Source: Bubalus kerabau
Taxonomy: Eukaryota > Chordata > Mammalia > Artiodactyla > Bovidae
Assembly: GCF_029407905.1 (NCBI RefSeq)
Contig: NC_073632.1
Span: 55,724,964-55,788,963 of the forward strand
Length of the DNA stretch: 64,000 nucleotides
Reading direction: 5' to 3'
How positions within the stretch are numbered: the stretch's first letter is position 1; every line of letters starts with the position of its first letter. The translations under genes were made by a program, and so were the position numbers. Of the stretch, positions 10,815 through 23,432 are shown in pieces. The notes under the pieces were generated by a model, which saw nothing but the letters and a program-made list of their open reading frames with translations, did not search any database and was not told the DNA's origin.

Positions 10815-12217
10815 CTTCTATGAATAGCAAGGAGAGACAAAAAAGCCTTCCTAAGTGATCAATGCAAAAAAATAGAGGTAAACAATAGAATGGGAAAGAA
10901 TAGCGATCTCTTCAAGAAAATTAGAGATACTAAGGGAATATTTCATGCAATGATAGGCACAATAAAGGACAGAAGGTATGGACATAACAGAAGCAGAAGA
11001 TATTAAGAAGAGGAAGCAAGAATACACAGAAGAACTGTACAAAAAAGATCTTCATGATACAGATAACCACGATGGTGTGATCACTCATCTAGAGGCAGAC
11101 ATCTCGGAATGTGAAGTCAAGCGAGCCTTAGGAAACATCATTACGAATAAAGCTAGTGGAGGTGATGGAATTCCAGCTGAGTTATTTCAAGTCCTAAAAG
11201 ATGATGATCTGAAAGTGCTGCAAATTGTCAGCAAATTTGGAAAATTCAGTAATGGCCACAGGACTGGAAAAGGTCAGTTTTCATTCCAATCCCAAAGAAA
11301 GGAGTGCCAAGGAATGTTCAAACTGCTGCACAACGGCATTCATCTCACATGCTAGCAAAGCAATGCTCAAAATTCTCCAAGCTAGGCTTCAGCAGTATGT
11401 GAGCCAAGAACTTCCAGTTGTTCAAGCTGGCTTTAGAAAAGACAGAGGAACCAGAGATCAAATTGCCAACATGTGTTGATCATAGAAAAAGCAAGAACAT
11501 TCCAGAGAAATATCTACTACTGTTTCATTGACTATGCTAAAGACTTTGATTGTTTGGATCAAAACAAACTGTGGAAAATTTTTCAAGCGATGGGAGTACC
11601 AGACCACCTTACCTTCCTCCTGAGATATCTGTATGCAGGTCAAGAAGCAACAGTGAGAACAGGACATGCAACAATGGACTGGTTCCAAACTGGGAAAGGA
11701 GAACATCAAGGCTGTATATTGTCACCCTACTTATTAACTTAAATGCAGAGCACATCATGAAAAATGATGACGCACAGGCTGGAATCAAGATTGCAAGGAG
11801 AAATTTCAATCATCTCAGATATGCAGATGACAACACCCTTGTGGCAGAAAGCAAAGAACAACTAAAGAGCCTCTTAATGAAAGTGAAAGAGGAGAGTGAA
11901 AAAGCTGGCTTAAAACTCAGCATTCAAAAGAATAAGATCATGGCATCTGTTCCCATCACTTCATCACATAGATGGGGAAACAATGGAAACAATGATGAAC
12001 TTTATTTTCTTGGGCTCCAAAATCACTGCAGATGGTGACTGCAGCCCTATGAAGTTTAAAGAGATTTGTTCCTTGGAAAAGAAGCTATGACCAACCTAGG
12101 CAGCATACTAAAAAGCAGAGGCATTACTTTGCTGGCAAAGCTGGCAAAGCTATGGTTTTTCCAGTAGTCCTGTATGGATGTGAGAGTTGGACCATAATGA
12201 AAGCTGAGCACCGAAGA
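10815..12217 (+). mobile_element. BovB (RTE) LINE fragment, 3' end missing
   Basis: Broken frames give BovB ORF2 reverse transcriptase: KASGGDGIPAELFQ at about 11150, VQAGFRKDRGTRDQIAN at about 11430, CFIDYAKDFDCLDQNK at about 11530, and a YADD catalytic motif at about 11820. The element stops at ...gctgagcaccgaagaactg and lacks the last 450 or so bases, including the CTGAACTGAA end. It abuts L1 sequence directly. Stops and frameshifts make it inactive. Confidence 0.9.
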
Positions 12218-13600
12218 ACTGCTATAAATATTTGTGTTCAGATTTATGTTTGGGCATAAATTTTAAAATCAGTAGGGTAAATACTCAGCAGTGTGATTGC
12301 TGGATTGTATGGTAAAACTATGTTTATCTTTGCAAGAAACTATTGAACTCTCTTCCACAGTAACTCGAGCACTTTGTATTCTCACCAGCATTAAATAAGA
12401 ATATCCATTGCTCTTCATCTAAATCAACTAAAAATTACTTTTGATTGCTATTGAATTTTAAAAAAATAAGAAGCATATGGTATGTACTGTTTTGTGTCCT
12501 TTTTTTTGCCCTCGCTTTAGAGTTTCAATCATGTTTTTGCATAACAGAAGTTTTTTTTTTAATTGGTTTGAAACATTCTATTGTATAAATATACCACACC
12601 TGGTATCTATCCTCTTATTGATAGATATTTGCGTTCTTTCCAGGTTTGAACTATTCTGAATGAAACTGCTATAAACATTCTTATCCAAGTATTTATATGA
12701 ACATTTTATACTTTTGTTTGTCTTATACTAATGTGTAATATTACTGGATCATAGGGTAATGTGTGTTTAAGTGTTTAAGAAATTTCCAAAAACTGATTTA
12801 CTGAAGGAGTAAGTCTCTTACAGCTCTACCAACAAATTTTGAATGTTAGGTTCTCCAACATCACACTATAATTTGGTTTCTCAACATTTTAATTCTTTTA
12901 ACTGTAGCTATTTTTATGAGTGTGATGTAGTAAATTTTTAATTTCTGGACAAAAATGAATGATTTTCATGTACTTAGTCATTTTTATATTTTATTTATGA
13001 TGTATGTATTCGATACCTTTACTTGTTCTTTTCTTTATCTAATTTTTGTTACTGATTTCTGAAGTCCTTTATATATTCTTCATATAAATTTTAATGATTT
13101 ATAATTATTTTGCATATTTTACTCATAATCTGAGGTTGGTCTCCTCATTTTTCATTAGTGTCTTTTAATAAGCAGAAAACATTACTTTTGATAAAGCAGC
13201 ATTAATATTTTCTTTTACATATAGTTATTATTATGTTTGTTCTCTCAAATATAATCTTATATTTTATCTTAGAGCCTTCATAATTTTAGGTTTAATGCTT
13301 AGGTTTGTGATAAATCTGTAATTAATTGTTGTGTATGGAGTGAGTTAAGGTTTGACAGATTTTTAGTATGGATTTCTAGTGATTCTAACATCGATTTAAA
13401 GAAATTCTTTTACTCCTCAAATTAACTCAGAAAATTGGTCCAAAATTAAGTTTAGATCTACTTCAAGGTTCTCAATTCTGTCTAGTCGATTCACTTGTTT
13501 ATCCTTATGCCAATACCACATTATCTAAATTACTATAGTTTTATGTTACATCTTAAAAATTCTTCAATTTTAGTGTAAAGCAGTTTATAACATTCCTGTA
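12218..13600 (-). mobile_element. Ancient L1 LINE remnant
   Basis: Antisense L1 ORF2 and 3' sequence is recognisable in pieces: gctataaatatttgtgttca, gtgattgctggattgtatgg, ctcaccagcattaaataag, and further on ccttatgccaataccacat. It is heavily diverged and perhaps made of two overlapping fragments. Confidence 0.6.
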
Positions 13601-14170
13601 TTAACTTCATTGTATAAAAATCTAGCTATATTTTTATTTTTATTTATTTATTTATTTTTAGCAATATTTTTAAATCATGTATGTTCTTTCTTTGTTTTCT
13701 TGCTTGGCTTTAATATATTTTATGTTTTGTCAAAGAATTAGCTCTTGTGATCAGAGATTACATAGTTTTCATCTTATCAAAAAAAAAATTTAAGACCCAG
13801 CATAGGATCTATTTTAGTGAGTGCTCAATATGCACATTTAAAAGAACATGAATTTTGCAACTCCTGCATGTAGTGTTAACAAAAAGGTCAAATGGATTGA
13901 TAATGTTCACGTTTTCTATGTCTTTACTGATTTATTTATTTGTTCTATGAGTTACCAGAAGAGGGCATTAAAATGAAGATTTTAGCTATGATATGCTTTT
14001 CAGTTAGATTATTTTCAGCTGTCATTATGGCCTTAATTTCTCTATTTTTCCCCTTAGTTCTAAGATCTGATTAATAGTATATATATGTTGTATATTATTG
14101 TATCTTCTTAGTACATTCATCTTCTTATCATTGTGAAATATCCACCTTTTTCTTTGTAATATTCCTGTTT
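13601..14170. other. Gene-free AT-rich stretch
   Basis: Nothing beyond possible diverged L1 sequence and short A/T runs. Confidence 0.45.
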
Positions 14171-14395
14171 TGAGGGATTTCCCTGGTGGCTCAGAAGTAA
14201 AGAATCTGCCTGGCAGTGCAGGAGACCTGGATTCAATCTCTGGGTCAGGAAGATCCTCTGGAGGAGGGCATGACAACCAACTCCAATATTCTTGCCTAGA
14301 GAATCCCACGGATAGAGGAGCCTGGAGGGCTGTAGTCCATAGGGTCACAAAGTCAGATATGACTAAAGTGACTGAGCAAGCATGCACATGCATTC
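14171..14395 (+). mobile_element. Bov-tA SINE
   Basis: The head ggatttccctggtggctcag with ggattcaatctctgggtcag is followed by the BovB-derived body and its ctaaagtgactgagcaagca end. It is the first of three same-orientation SINEs in 800 bp. Confidence 0.9.
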
Positions 14396-14465
14396 CTGTT
14401 TTGAATCCTATTATCTGACAATAACATAGCCTCATCAATTTTTAATATTATATAGTGTATATAAT

Positions 14466-14741
14466 CGGAGAAGGCAATGGCACCCCACTCCAGTACTCTT
14501 GCCTGGAAAATCCTATGGATGGAGGAGCATGGTGGGCTACAGTCCATGGAGTCGCTAAGAGTCGGACACGACTGAGCAACTTCCCTTTCACATTTCACTT
14601 TCACGCATTGCAGAAGGAAATGGCAACCCACTTCAGTATTCTTGCCTGGAGAACCCCAGGGATGGGGGAGCCTGGTGGGCTTCCGTCTATGGGGTTGCAC
14701 AGAGTCGGACACGACTGAAGCGACTTAGCAGCAGCAGCAGC
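14466..14741 (+). mobile_element. ART2A-type dimeric SINE with 12-bp target duplication
   Basis: The plus-strand dimer runs from cggagaaggcaatggcaccc through a second unit starting cagaaggaaatggcaaccca to a (GCA)n tail at about 14728-14741. A perfect duplication, AGTGTATATAAT, flanks it at 14454-14465 and 14742-14753. Confidence 0.92.
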
Positions 14742-14756
14742 AGTGTATATAATGTA

Positions 14757-14966
14757 AGGGTTTCCCAGGTAGCTCAATGGTGAAGAATCAACCTGCCCAG
14801 CAGGAGATAAAGATTTAATTCCTGGGTTGGGAAGATCCCCTGGAGGAGGAAATGGCAACCCACTCCAGTATTCTTGCCTGGGAAATTCCATGGAAAGAGG
14901 AGACTGGTAGGCTACATATAGTCCATGGGGTTGCAATGAGTCGTACAAGACTTAGCAACTAAATCA
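14757..14966 (+). mobile_element. Bov-tA SINE
   Basis: The head gggtttcccaggtagctcaa with a taatggtgaagaatcaacct-like start is followed by the body and a gtacaagacttagcaactaa end. It lies within 20 bp of the preceding ART2A element. Confidence 0.88.
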
Positions 14967-15264
14967 CCATCAACACCACAATATATATGTATGTACGATA
15001 CATATGTATTATATATAGTATGTATATCCTATGTATGCTATGTACTTTATATTTCTCTTTAGTTTCAATTGACCCAATATTTATGTTGGGTTACTTATTG
15101 AAAAAAAAAAACTTGAGGTTTGTTTGTATATATCATGATAAACTTTGTTGTTAAGTGGAAGATTTGACTATGCTGGTATTACCAGACACCTTCCATGAAA
15201 ATTCCTTAGCTGGCAGCCATGTGCAGTTTCAAGTCACAGTTGTATCACAAGAGTCTAAAAAAGT

Positions 15265-16948
15265 AGATAGTAATCAAAGTAAAGATGGGCTCGATAAAGG
15301 ACAGAAATGGTATGGACCTAACAGAAGCAGAAGATATTAAAAAAGGTAGCAAGAATACACAGAAGAATTGCACAAAAAAGAGTTTCACAACCAAGATAAT
15401 CACGATGGTGTGATCACTCACCTAGAGCCAGACATCCTGGAATGTGAAGTCAAGTGGGCTTTAGAAAGCATCACTACAAACAGAGCTAGGGGATGTGATG
15501 GAATTACAGTTGAGCTATTTCAAATCCTGAAAGATGATGCTGTGAAAGTGCTACAGTCAATATACTAGCAAATTTGGAAAACTCAGCAGTGGCCACAAGA
15601 CTGGAAAAGGTCAGTTTTCATCCTAATCCCAAAGAAAGGCAATGCCAAAGAATGCTCAAACTGCTGCACAATTGCACTCATCTCACATGCTAGTAAAGTA
15701 ATGCTCAAAATTCTCCAAGCCAGGCTTCAGCAATATGTGAACCACGAAATTCCAGATGTTCAAGCTGGTTTTAGAAAAGGCAGAGGAACCAGAGATCAAA
15801 TTGCCAACATCCACTGGATCATGGAAAAAGCAAGAGAGTTCCAGAAAAACATCTCTTTCTGCTTTATTGACTATGCCAAAGCCTTTGACTGTGTGGACCA
15901 CAATAAACTCTGAAAAATTCTGAAAGAGATGGGAATACCAGACCACCTGACGTGCCTCTTGAGAAACCTGTATGCAGGTGAGGAAGCAACAGTTAGAACT
16001 GGACATGAAACAACAGACTGGTTCCAAATAGGAAAAGGAGTATGTCAAGGCCGTATATTGTCACCCTGCTTATTTAACTTATATGCAGTGTACATCATGA
16101 GAAACGCTGGGCTGGAAGAAGCACAAGCTGGAATCGAGATTGCTGGCTGAAATATCAATAACCTCAGATATGCAGATGACATCACCCTTATGGCAGAAAG
16201 TAAAGAGGAAATAAAAAGCCTCTTGATGAAAGTGAAAGAGGAGAGTAAAAAAGTTGGCTTAAAGCTCAACATTCAGAAAATGAAGATCACGGCATATGGT
16301 CCCATCACTTCATGGGAAATAGATGGGGAAACAGTGGAAACAGTGTCAGACTTTATTTTTGGGGGCTCCAAAATCACTGCAGATGGTGACTGCAGCCATG
16401 AAATTAAAAGACGCTTACTCCTTGGAAGGAAAGTTATGACCAACCTAGATAGCATATTGAAAATCAGAGATATTACTTTGCCAACAAAGGCTATCTAGTC
16501 AAGGCTATGGTTTTTCCAGTAGTCATGTATGGAAGTGAGAGTTGGACTGTGAAGAAAGCTGAGGGCTGAAGAACTGATGCTTTTGAACTATGGTGTTGGA
16601 GAAGACTCTTGAGAGTCCCTTGGACTGCAAGGAGATCCAACCAGTCCATTCTGAAGATTAGTCCTGAGTGTTCATTGGAAGGACTGATGCTGAAGCTGAA
16701 ACTCCAATACTTTGGCCACCTCATGCGAAGATTTGACTCATTGGAAAAGACCCTGATGCTGGGAGGGATTGGGGGCAGGAGGAGAAGGGGATGACCAAGG
16801 ATGAGATGGCTGGATGGCATCACCGACTCGATGGACATGAGTTTGCGTAAACTCCAGGAGTTGGTGATGGACAGGGAGGCCTGGCGTGCTCTGATTCCTG
16901 GGGTCACAAACAGTCAGACACGATTGAGCGACTGAACTGAACTGAATC
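15265..16948 (+). mobile_element. BovB (RTE) LINE, 5'-truncated, with intact 3' end
   Basis: The longest uninterrupted BovB in the window. Frames include KGRGTRDQIANIHWI at about 15775, CFIDYAKAFDCVDHNK at 15860, and a YADD motif at about 16170. Further on are KITADGDCSHEIKRRLLLG and the 3' end cacgattgagcgactgaact ending gaactgaactgaa. Several stop codons interrupt ORF2, so it is dead. The 5' half of the element is absent. Confidence 0.95.
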
Positions 16949-19844
16949 GAAGTAGATCTCCACTTGAATGAAATCTGAAGTTTGTCTTCTAGAATCAGAA
17001 TAGAGGTCTTTCTGACCATTAACTAATTTCTTGGTGCTGATATTCAAACAACTTTTTTCCACATAGTAATATACTTTCTTATTAATGTCCCATCATAACA
17101 TCCCTTGACAGTTTTCCATCTATACAATATGGCTTACAAAATCATCTTTAGTAAAAAAATTTAATCTCTTGTATGAATTTTTAATATTAAATAAAGCAAT
17201 AGTCATAAAGTATTTTTTCATTACATATAAATTACAATGTACTAACAGTTAATTCTTAATAAATATACAAGTGATTTGAAGAAATTATAAGACAATATAT
17301 TTTGTGGCATGTGAACAAGAGAACAATTGCTTTTACACATTTGACACTGTTGATACATGGCACTATAATATTTAATATAAGAGTTTTATCATAACTTACT
17401 CTGTTTTATTTTCTGATAAATTTGTAATTGATTAGACAACTTCATTAATGCCCTAGTATTAGTATAACATGAGAATTTGAATCATCTTTTAATGCTTTTC
17501 TGTAAGCAATATAAGTAATGCCTCTTTAACTATATAGGGCCTGTTTGACTTTAAAGGAGAAATTAATTATAATCCATATTCTTAAAATGGAATTATTCTG
17601 AGTTTGTCATAACAAGCTATACAGTTTGTCCTACCTGCTTTCTTGCTCTGTCATACCTGATAGCTAAAATAAAATATTTGATGGCTTCAATATACTTCAC
17701 AAAATATTTTATAATGGGCAATACTTCAGCTATAGGAAATTAAAAATTGTCAACTTTTTGACAATGAAATCTAGTTCTCAAATCCCAGGAAATCTAATTC
17801 TCAAATACTCATCAGTATATTTTTTTTTTCTAACTCCCTGAGCAGAGTCTTTCACTTTTACCAGAATATACACATTTTCATTCTATATTTTTCCTATTTA
17901 TTTTAAGATTATGATGCCACTCTACATTATAATGTTTAATGACTATATTTATCACCATATTTATATGTCATTAAACAATTTTGGGTCATTTACCTATTTC
18001 TGTGGAAGGAAATTAAAATTCTACACAATAATCCCCATTATTATGCATTAAAAACTATTTGAAATTACCATAATTCACATAAGTCAAAACCAACTGTAAA
18101 TTCTTTCCTGAATACAAGTCTGTAGCAAATATACAAACTTTTAAAACTTTTGTTGTTAAATATATTAAAAAGTTTATGAGAAACTAATAATTAAAATTTT
18201 ACCATATTTTGAAATTAATGTAAACTTTTTATTGCATTTCCTATGAAGCAGCTAAACTACTGAAGCACTACTGAGAAATACCAAGAATTGAATTTTAATA
18301 AGGGTTTATAGAGAATTCATTTCAGAGTAATGGCTCTAAATTTTTCATTGATTAAACACCTGAGAGTATTGCCATGTAAAATGTTCTCCCATGAATAGTT
18401 TTTTTTTTTTTCAGCTTTATACAAGAGAGTTTGTGTACAAATTTCTCTGATCTAATTGCAATTTCCTTTCTCCAACCCAGTTATGTCATGGATTTAGATG
18501 GTCATCATGGTTTAAAGAGTTATTGTATTTTGAAGAATAAGGTTAACATTTTCATTGGTCTGACTTTTTTATGGTATTCTTTTGAGATGTGCCTTGGATT
18601 ATTCTCTTAAAGAAGAGAAAGCTGGAAAACAAAGGTACTCCCTGAAAAGTTCTGAGAGTTTTGTGCTAGGTAAGTTTAAAATGATTTATAGTTTGTCATA
18701 TAAGCTTTGGTTTTTATATGTGTTCATTCATATGTTATTTATGATTTATTCACATATATCTACAAATAAGTAGCTGCCCAAACCCAGTTTAAATATGTTC
18801 ACATTCATATATTTTATTTGTTTTATTTCATAATTTGTTGTTCAGAAATACTTAATTTTAGAAATTTATTCCAGTAGATTTCTAGGGAAATAACCTTATT
18901 ATTATATTTATTAAATTCAAAATTCATTTTTTTAATAATCTACTATGATGTCACTTATATTTGAGTTGCATAATAATGATATTCTTCACCAATTACTGAC
19001 CAGATCAATGTTAATTATTCTCAAGTGTAGATTTATGGTTCATAGAGAATTTGGACCATCTTGATAGAACTTAAAGTATTGCTCACAATATTGCATTTGA
19101 TCTGGTATCTACAAATGGGAAAGGTAAATATGAAGAGGGTGAATAGAAGTTCCCCACAGATGAAGCTTAATTTTCTGCTTATACTTCTTTTAAATTATTT
19201 GTTAAATCATTAAGTTTACTTGACACATCAGGTAAACTAAATCTAGGGTCCCATGATTTACTCACTCAACTAAGTTGAAACAATTGAGAAATTTTGTGTA
19301 TGTAAGCATGAAAAAAGCCATACAAAAGCTTAAGAACTTGAAACTTGTAAATAAAGATGATACCTGACACCTTCTGGCATGAAAATGAGACTGAGAATAA
19401 ACAGATGTGACAGTTGTTTTACCTCAAAGGAGAAAATATGCATAAGAGAAAGGATTTTAGCAAAGCTGAACCATAGAAAATGGAGATTCCCAAAATAAGT
19501 TAAAATCTGTGTCCCTTAAGCCCTCTCCCAAGAGATGACCTGCTGTCTGCTAATAGAACTCTTTCTCTTCTGAGGCAGGCACACAGAGTGGAGATCTCTG
19601 ATGAAGTCTGAGGAAAAGATAACCTGATACTCCAAGCTGCTCAGATTTACAAAACTCAGTACCTGTAATCTGAGTTTTGTATCAACAGCAAGTCCTGTAT
19701 CACTTCCTTTAAAAAAAAAAAAAAAAATTTGGTTTCCTGTGTAGTTGTTCTCAAAGAGTAGAGAGTACCTGACAAACCAACATATATTCTAGTTACACTT
19801 AACATGAATGACAATTTTTCATTCAAGTTAAAACATAAGTATAT
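16949..19844. other. Gene-free AT-rich stretch of 2.9 kb
   Basis: No gene or RNA is seen. A/T homopolymers are frequent. The part at 19380-19720 is less AT-rich, ends in a 17-base A run and could be an unidentified repeat. Confidence 0.5.
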
Positions 19845-20937
19845 GCTTTATTGACTATGCCAAAGCTTTTGACTGTGTGGATCACAATAAACTGTGGAAA
19901 ATGCTTAGAGATGGGAATACCAGACCACCTGACCTGCTTCCTGAGAAATCTGTATGCAGGTCAAGAAGCAACAGTTAGAACTGGACATGGAACAACAGAC
20001 TGGGTCCAAATCGGGAAAGGAGTATGTCAAGGCTGTATATTGTCACCTGGCTTATTTAACTTATATGCAGAGTACATCATGAAAAATGCTGGACTGGATG
20101 AATCAAAAGCTGGAATCAAGATTGCCGGGAGAAATATCAATAACCTCAGATATGCAGAACACCACACTTATGGTAGAAAGTGAAGAAGAACTAAAGAGCT
20201 TCTTGATGAAAGTGAAAGAGGAAAGTGAAAAAGTTGGCTTAAAACTCAGTATTCAGAAAACTAAGATCATGGCATCTGGGCTCATAACTTCATGGCAAAT
20301 AAATGGGGAAACAATGGAAATAGTGACAGACTTTATTTTGGGGGTGCTTCAAAATCACTGCAGATGGTGACTGCAGCCATGAAGTTAAAACATGCTTGCT
20401 TCTTGGAAGAAAATTATGACCATTCTAAACAGCATATCAAAAAGCAGAGACGTTATTTTGCCAACAAAGGTCTGTCTAGTCAAGGCTATGGTTTTTCCAG
20501 TAGTCAAGAATGGATGTGAGAGTTAGACCATAAAGAAAGCTGAGCGCAGAATTGATGCTTTTGAACTGTGGTATTGGAGAAGACTCTTGAGATTCCTTTG
20601 GACTGCCAAAAGATCCAACCAGTCCATTGTAAAGGAAATCAGTCCCGTGTGTTCATTGGAAGGACTGATGCTGAAGCTGAAACTCCAATACTTTGGCCAC
20701 CTGATGCAAAGAACTGACTCATTTGAAAAGACCCTGATGTTGGGAAAGATTGAAGGCCAGAGAGAAGGGGATGACAGAGGATGAGATGGTTGGATGGCAT
20801 CACTGACTCAATGGACATGAATTTGAGTAAACTCTGGGAGTTGGTGATGGATAGGGAGACCTGGTGTGCTGCAGTCCATGGGGTCACAAAGAGTCGGACA
20901 CGACTGAGCTACTGAACTGAACTGAACTGAACTGAAT
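19845..20937 (+). mobile_element. BovB (RTE) LINE, 5'-truncated
   Basis: The element starts inside reverse transcriptase at gctttattgactatgccaaa and runs to ctgaactgaactgaactgaa. The YADD region is damaged and reads as YAEHHT near 20150. It contains the downstream KLQYFGHLM and DSFEKTLMLGKIE stretch. It is inactive. Confidence 0.95.
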
Positions 20938-21232
20938 AGTCATTTTGGGATAATGCTGACCAGCACAATAAGAATCCACATGTGGAAAAGATTTGGCTGC
21001 TAGGGGTAGGGTGCTAGAGTTGAGAGCCAGATATGGAGCTTTGGACTAGACAATGCTTAATACCAGAGATTCTCTGTAACTGAGATTGGCAGCAGAGGCA
21101 GTGAAAGAGATCCAATTTCATTTTATTAGATATGATTAAAAAAAAAGACAAAGGCAAACCAGATGCATAAGCAAAACCTGAAGTGAAAAAATACATATAA
21201 TTTTATACTAAATTCAGATAAGATTCAATAAA
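20938..21232. other. Gene-free stretch
   Basis: Nothing recognised. Confidence 0.4.
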
Positions 21233-21440
21233 TAACTTGGGAGAAAAATTTCACCTAATAAGGATCTACTTTACAGCACAAGGAACTCTTCTCAATATCC
21301 TATAATGATCTATATGAGAAAATAATCTAAAAAAGAGTGGATATATGTATAAATATTGCACTTTGCTGTAGAGCAGAAAGTAACACAATGTTTTAAAACA
21401 ACTGCACTCCAGTAAATTTATTTAAAGCTTAATTTAAAAA
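21233..21440 (+). mobile_element. L1 LINE 3' end
   Basis: Sense L1 3' UTR-like sequence is seen: ttacagcacaaggaactctt, ttgcactttgctgtagagca and actgcactccagtaaatt, followed by an A-rich tail. Confidence 0.65.
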
Positions 21441-21506
21441 AAAAAGAAGAATTTCCTTATTCTAAAGTTGTACTGCACAATAAAGTCACCACAAGTTAGT
21501 TACTAT

Positions 21507-21668
21507 TTACACATATTTAACACTATTAAAATTAAATAAAATTCAGTTTTGTCAGTTGCACATATCAATGCTCAATAACCACATGAAGTTAGGGGCTACT
21601 GTGTGGCATCGTGCAGGTCTATGGCATTTCAATCAATACAGAGAGCTCTATTGGACAGTCCTGATCCA
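21507..21668 (-). mobile_element. MER3-type hAT DNA transposon remnant
   Basis: The segment matches the antisense end of a MER3-like element in order: aaattaaataaaattcagtt, atgctcaataaccacatgaa, ggggctactgtgtggc and the terminal ctctattggacagtcctg. It is diverged, and the family name is from memory. Confidence 0.5.
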
Positions 21669-23226
21669 AATCATGGCTTCATACATTTGTACATAGTGTA
21701 GCAACTTGTATTTGTAAGGATATGTCACCTTAGTTTACAGATACCGCTTCTGAAATGACAACTCTGTGGAGATCAACAACTCTAATACAGATAAAATTAA
21801 ATTCTGGACTTTCAAAACTTGTGACTAGATTTTGAACTGTAATGAAAAGATCAAAGTCTTGTGGAACCACACTCGTTCGTCTTTTCTCACTGGTGTCTCT
21901 AAAACTCCAACTGAGTGTATTTCTGTTAGTTATTCATGAATTCATTCATTCATTCACTCATTCAAATACATTTGTGTAAGTAACATTTGTCACTCCACAG
22001 CAGAAGGTAAAAATGCAAAGAAAACAGAGATACAGACTGTTGGTATAAGAATCTCAATGCCGAAAAGTGGAGAAACACTGTTAGTGTTATACTGGAAAAT
22101 AGTTTTAGCTGCTTCCAAAAAGGTGATTCTCTCAGAAATTTTGAGAGTTATTTAAGGGAAGGTGAGATTGGGGGCAAGAAAATAGTTAATATACCCAGTA
22201 TGAAGTAAGGCAGTATTAAAGGTAGTGGAAAGAACATAAATTCAAAAATAGTCACGAGGACATTTGCCTACAAGTTTGTTAGAGATAGGGGCTAACACTT
22301 AGTATGTTAGCTCAAGTATATAATAACTCTTAGTATGTTAGCTCAAGTACATTTACATCACTAAATAATCACTGGAGGAATGAAAAAAATATTCAGGAAG
22401 ATAATACAGTTAATAGTAGAGGTTAATATAATTGAGTATGGGGTAATGGAGAATGAGGTGTGAAAGATAAGTCACAAACCCCTTCGATCCTATGTTTTCT
22501 TATCCTATTACACAATGCTTGATGCTGCTACAAAGCCAGAAAGCTGAGAGTCATTTTTTGTTAATCCCTTACCTTTTCTCCACAGGCAATTATATCTTTT
22601 GACTTTTTAATTCTTTAATTTCTCTCAAAGTTGTTCAAATTTGGTCATCCTCATATCTACTGGGATTTTTTGTTGTTGTACTGTGTTGTCCTTCCCCCCA
22701 CTCCTTTCCTTACAGGGATTACAATCATCAATTTCTTTTTGTTGTTGTTTTCTTTTAAATATTCCAATCTAAGTTTCCTTCAAACCAGTTCTCATCCTGC
22801 CACTAAGGTGATATCTTTTTCCCTAAAATGCCAGATTTTAATGCTAAATTTAATGCCAGAATTTAATGCTAAAATACTCAAATCATCCCATTAATGTTTC
22901 AACGCCTGCCCATTGTCTAACAGGTAAGTAGAAATGTCTCAGAAGGTCATATCTTTAGATTCTTTCTTCCTTCCCTGATGTATTTATAACCTGAAGGGTA
23001 ACCTTTGAACACTTTTTTAAGCTTTCACAGTTTTCTGAGTGAGGTGAACTCTTTTCCTCTTTAACATCTTTAGCATCAAAAAGGTGTTCCTCTTTTCCAT
23101 ATTTAAACATATCCCCCTAATGGCAAGCCTTCCCACCTCAAGCAACGTACTTTGCCACAGAGGTTCCACTAGGCAGCTTATGCCCGATCTCTTGAGGTGC
23201 CTTTCCCTATTCATTTTTCCCAACTT
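21669..23226. other. Gene-free stretch with small tandem duplications
   Basis: There is no gene. A 21-bp unit cttagtatgttagctcaagt(a) occurs at 22298 and again 31 bp later. A second short repeat, gccaga(a/t)tttaatgctaaa, is near 22832 and 22856. Confidence 0.55.
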
Positions 23227-23432
23227 CCTAGGTCTTCCCAGGTGGTACTAATGGCAAAAAGCAGGAGACATAAGAGACCCAGGTTCAATCCCTGGGTCGG
23301 GAAGATTCCCCTGGAGGAGGGCATGGCAACCCACTCCAGGATTCTTGCCTGGAGAATCCCATTGACAGTGGAGCCTGGCGGGCTACAGTCCACAGGGTCA
23401 CAAAGAGTTTGAAGCAACTTAGCACACACCCA
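23227..23432 (+). mobile_element. Bov-tA SINE with shortened head
   Basis: The head is shortened (ttcccaggtggtactaatgg, then gcaggagacataagagaccc), followed by ggttcaatccctgggtcggg and the usual body. It ends gaagcaacttagcacacacc. Confidence 0.88.

Noticed and set aside
14025..14438. A 137-codon open frame on the minus strand
   Set aside because: Its central part is the antisense reading of a Bov-tA SINE; the rest is unrelated flanking DNA.
16491..16907. A 138-codon open frame on the minus strand
   Set aside because: It is the antisense of the BovB at 15265-16948.
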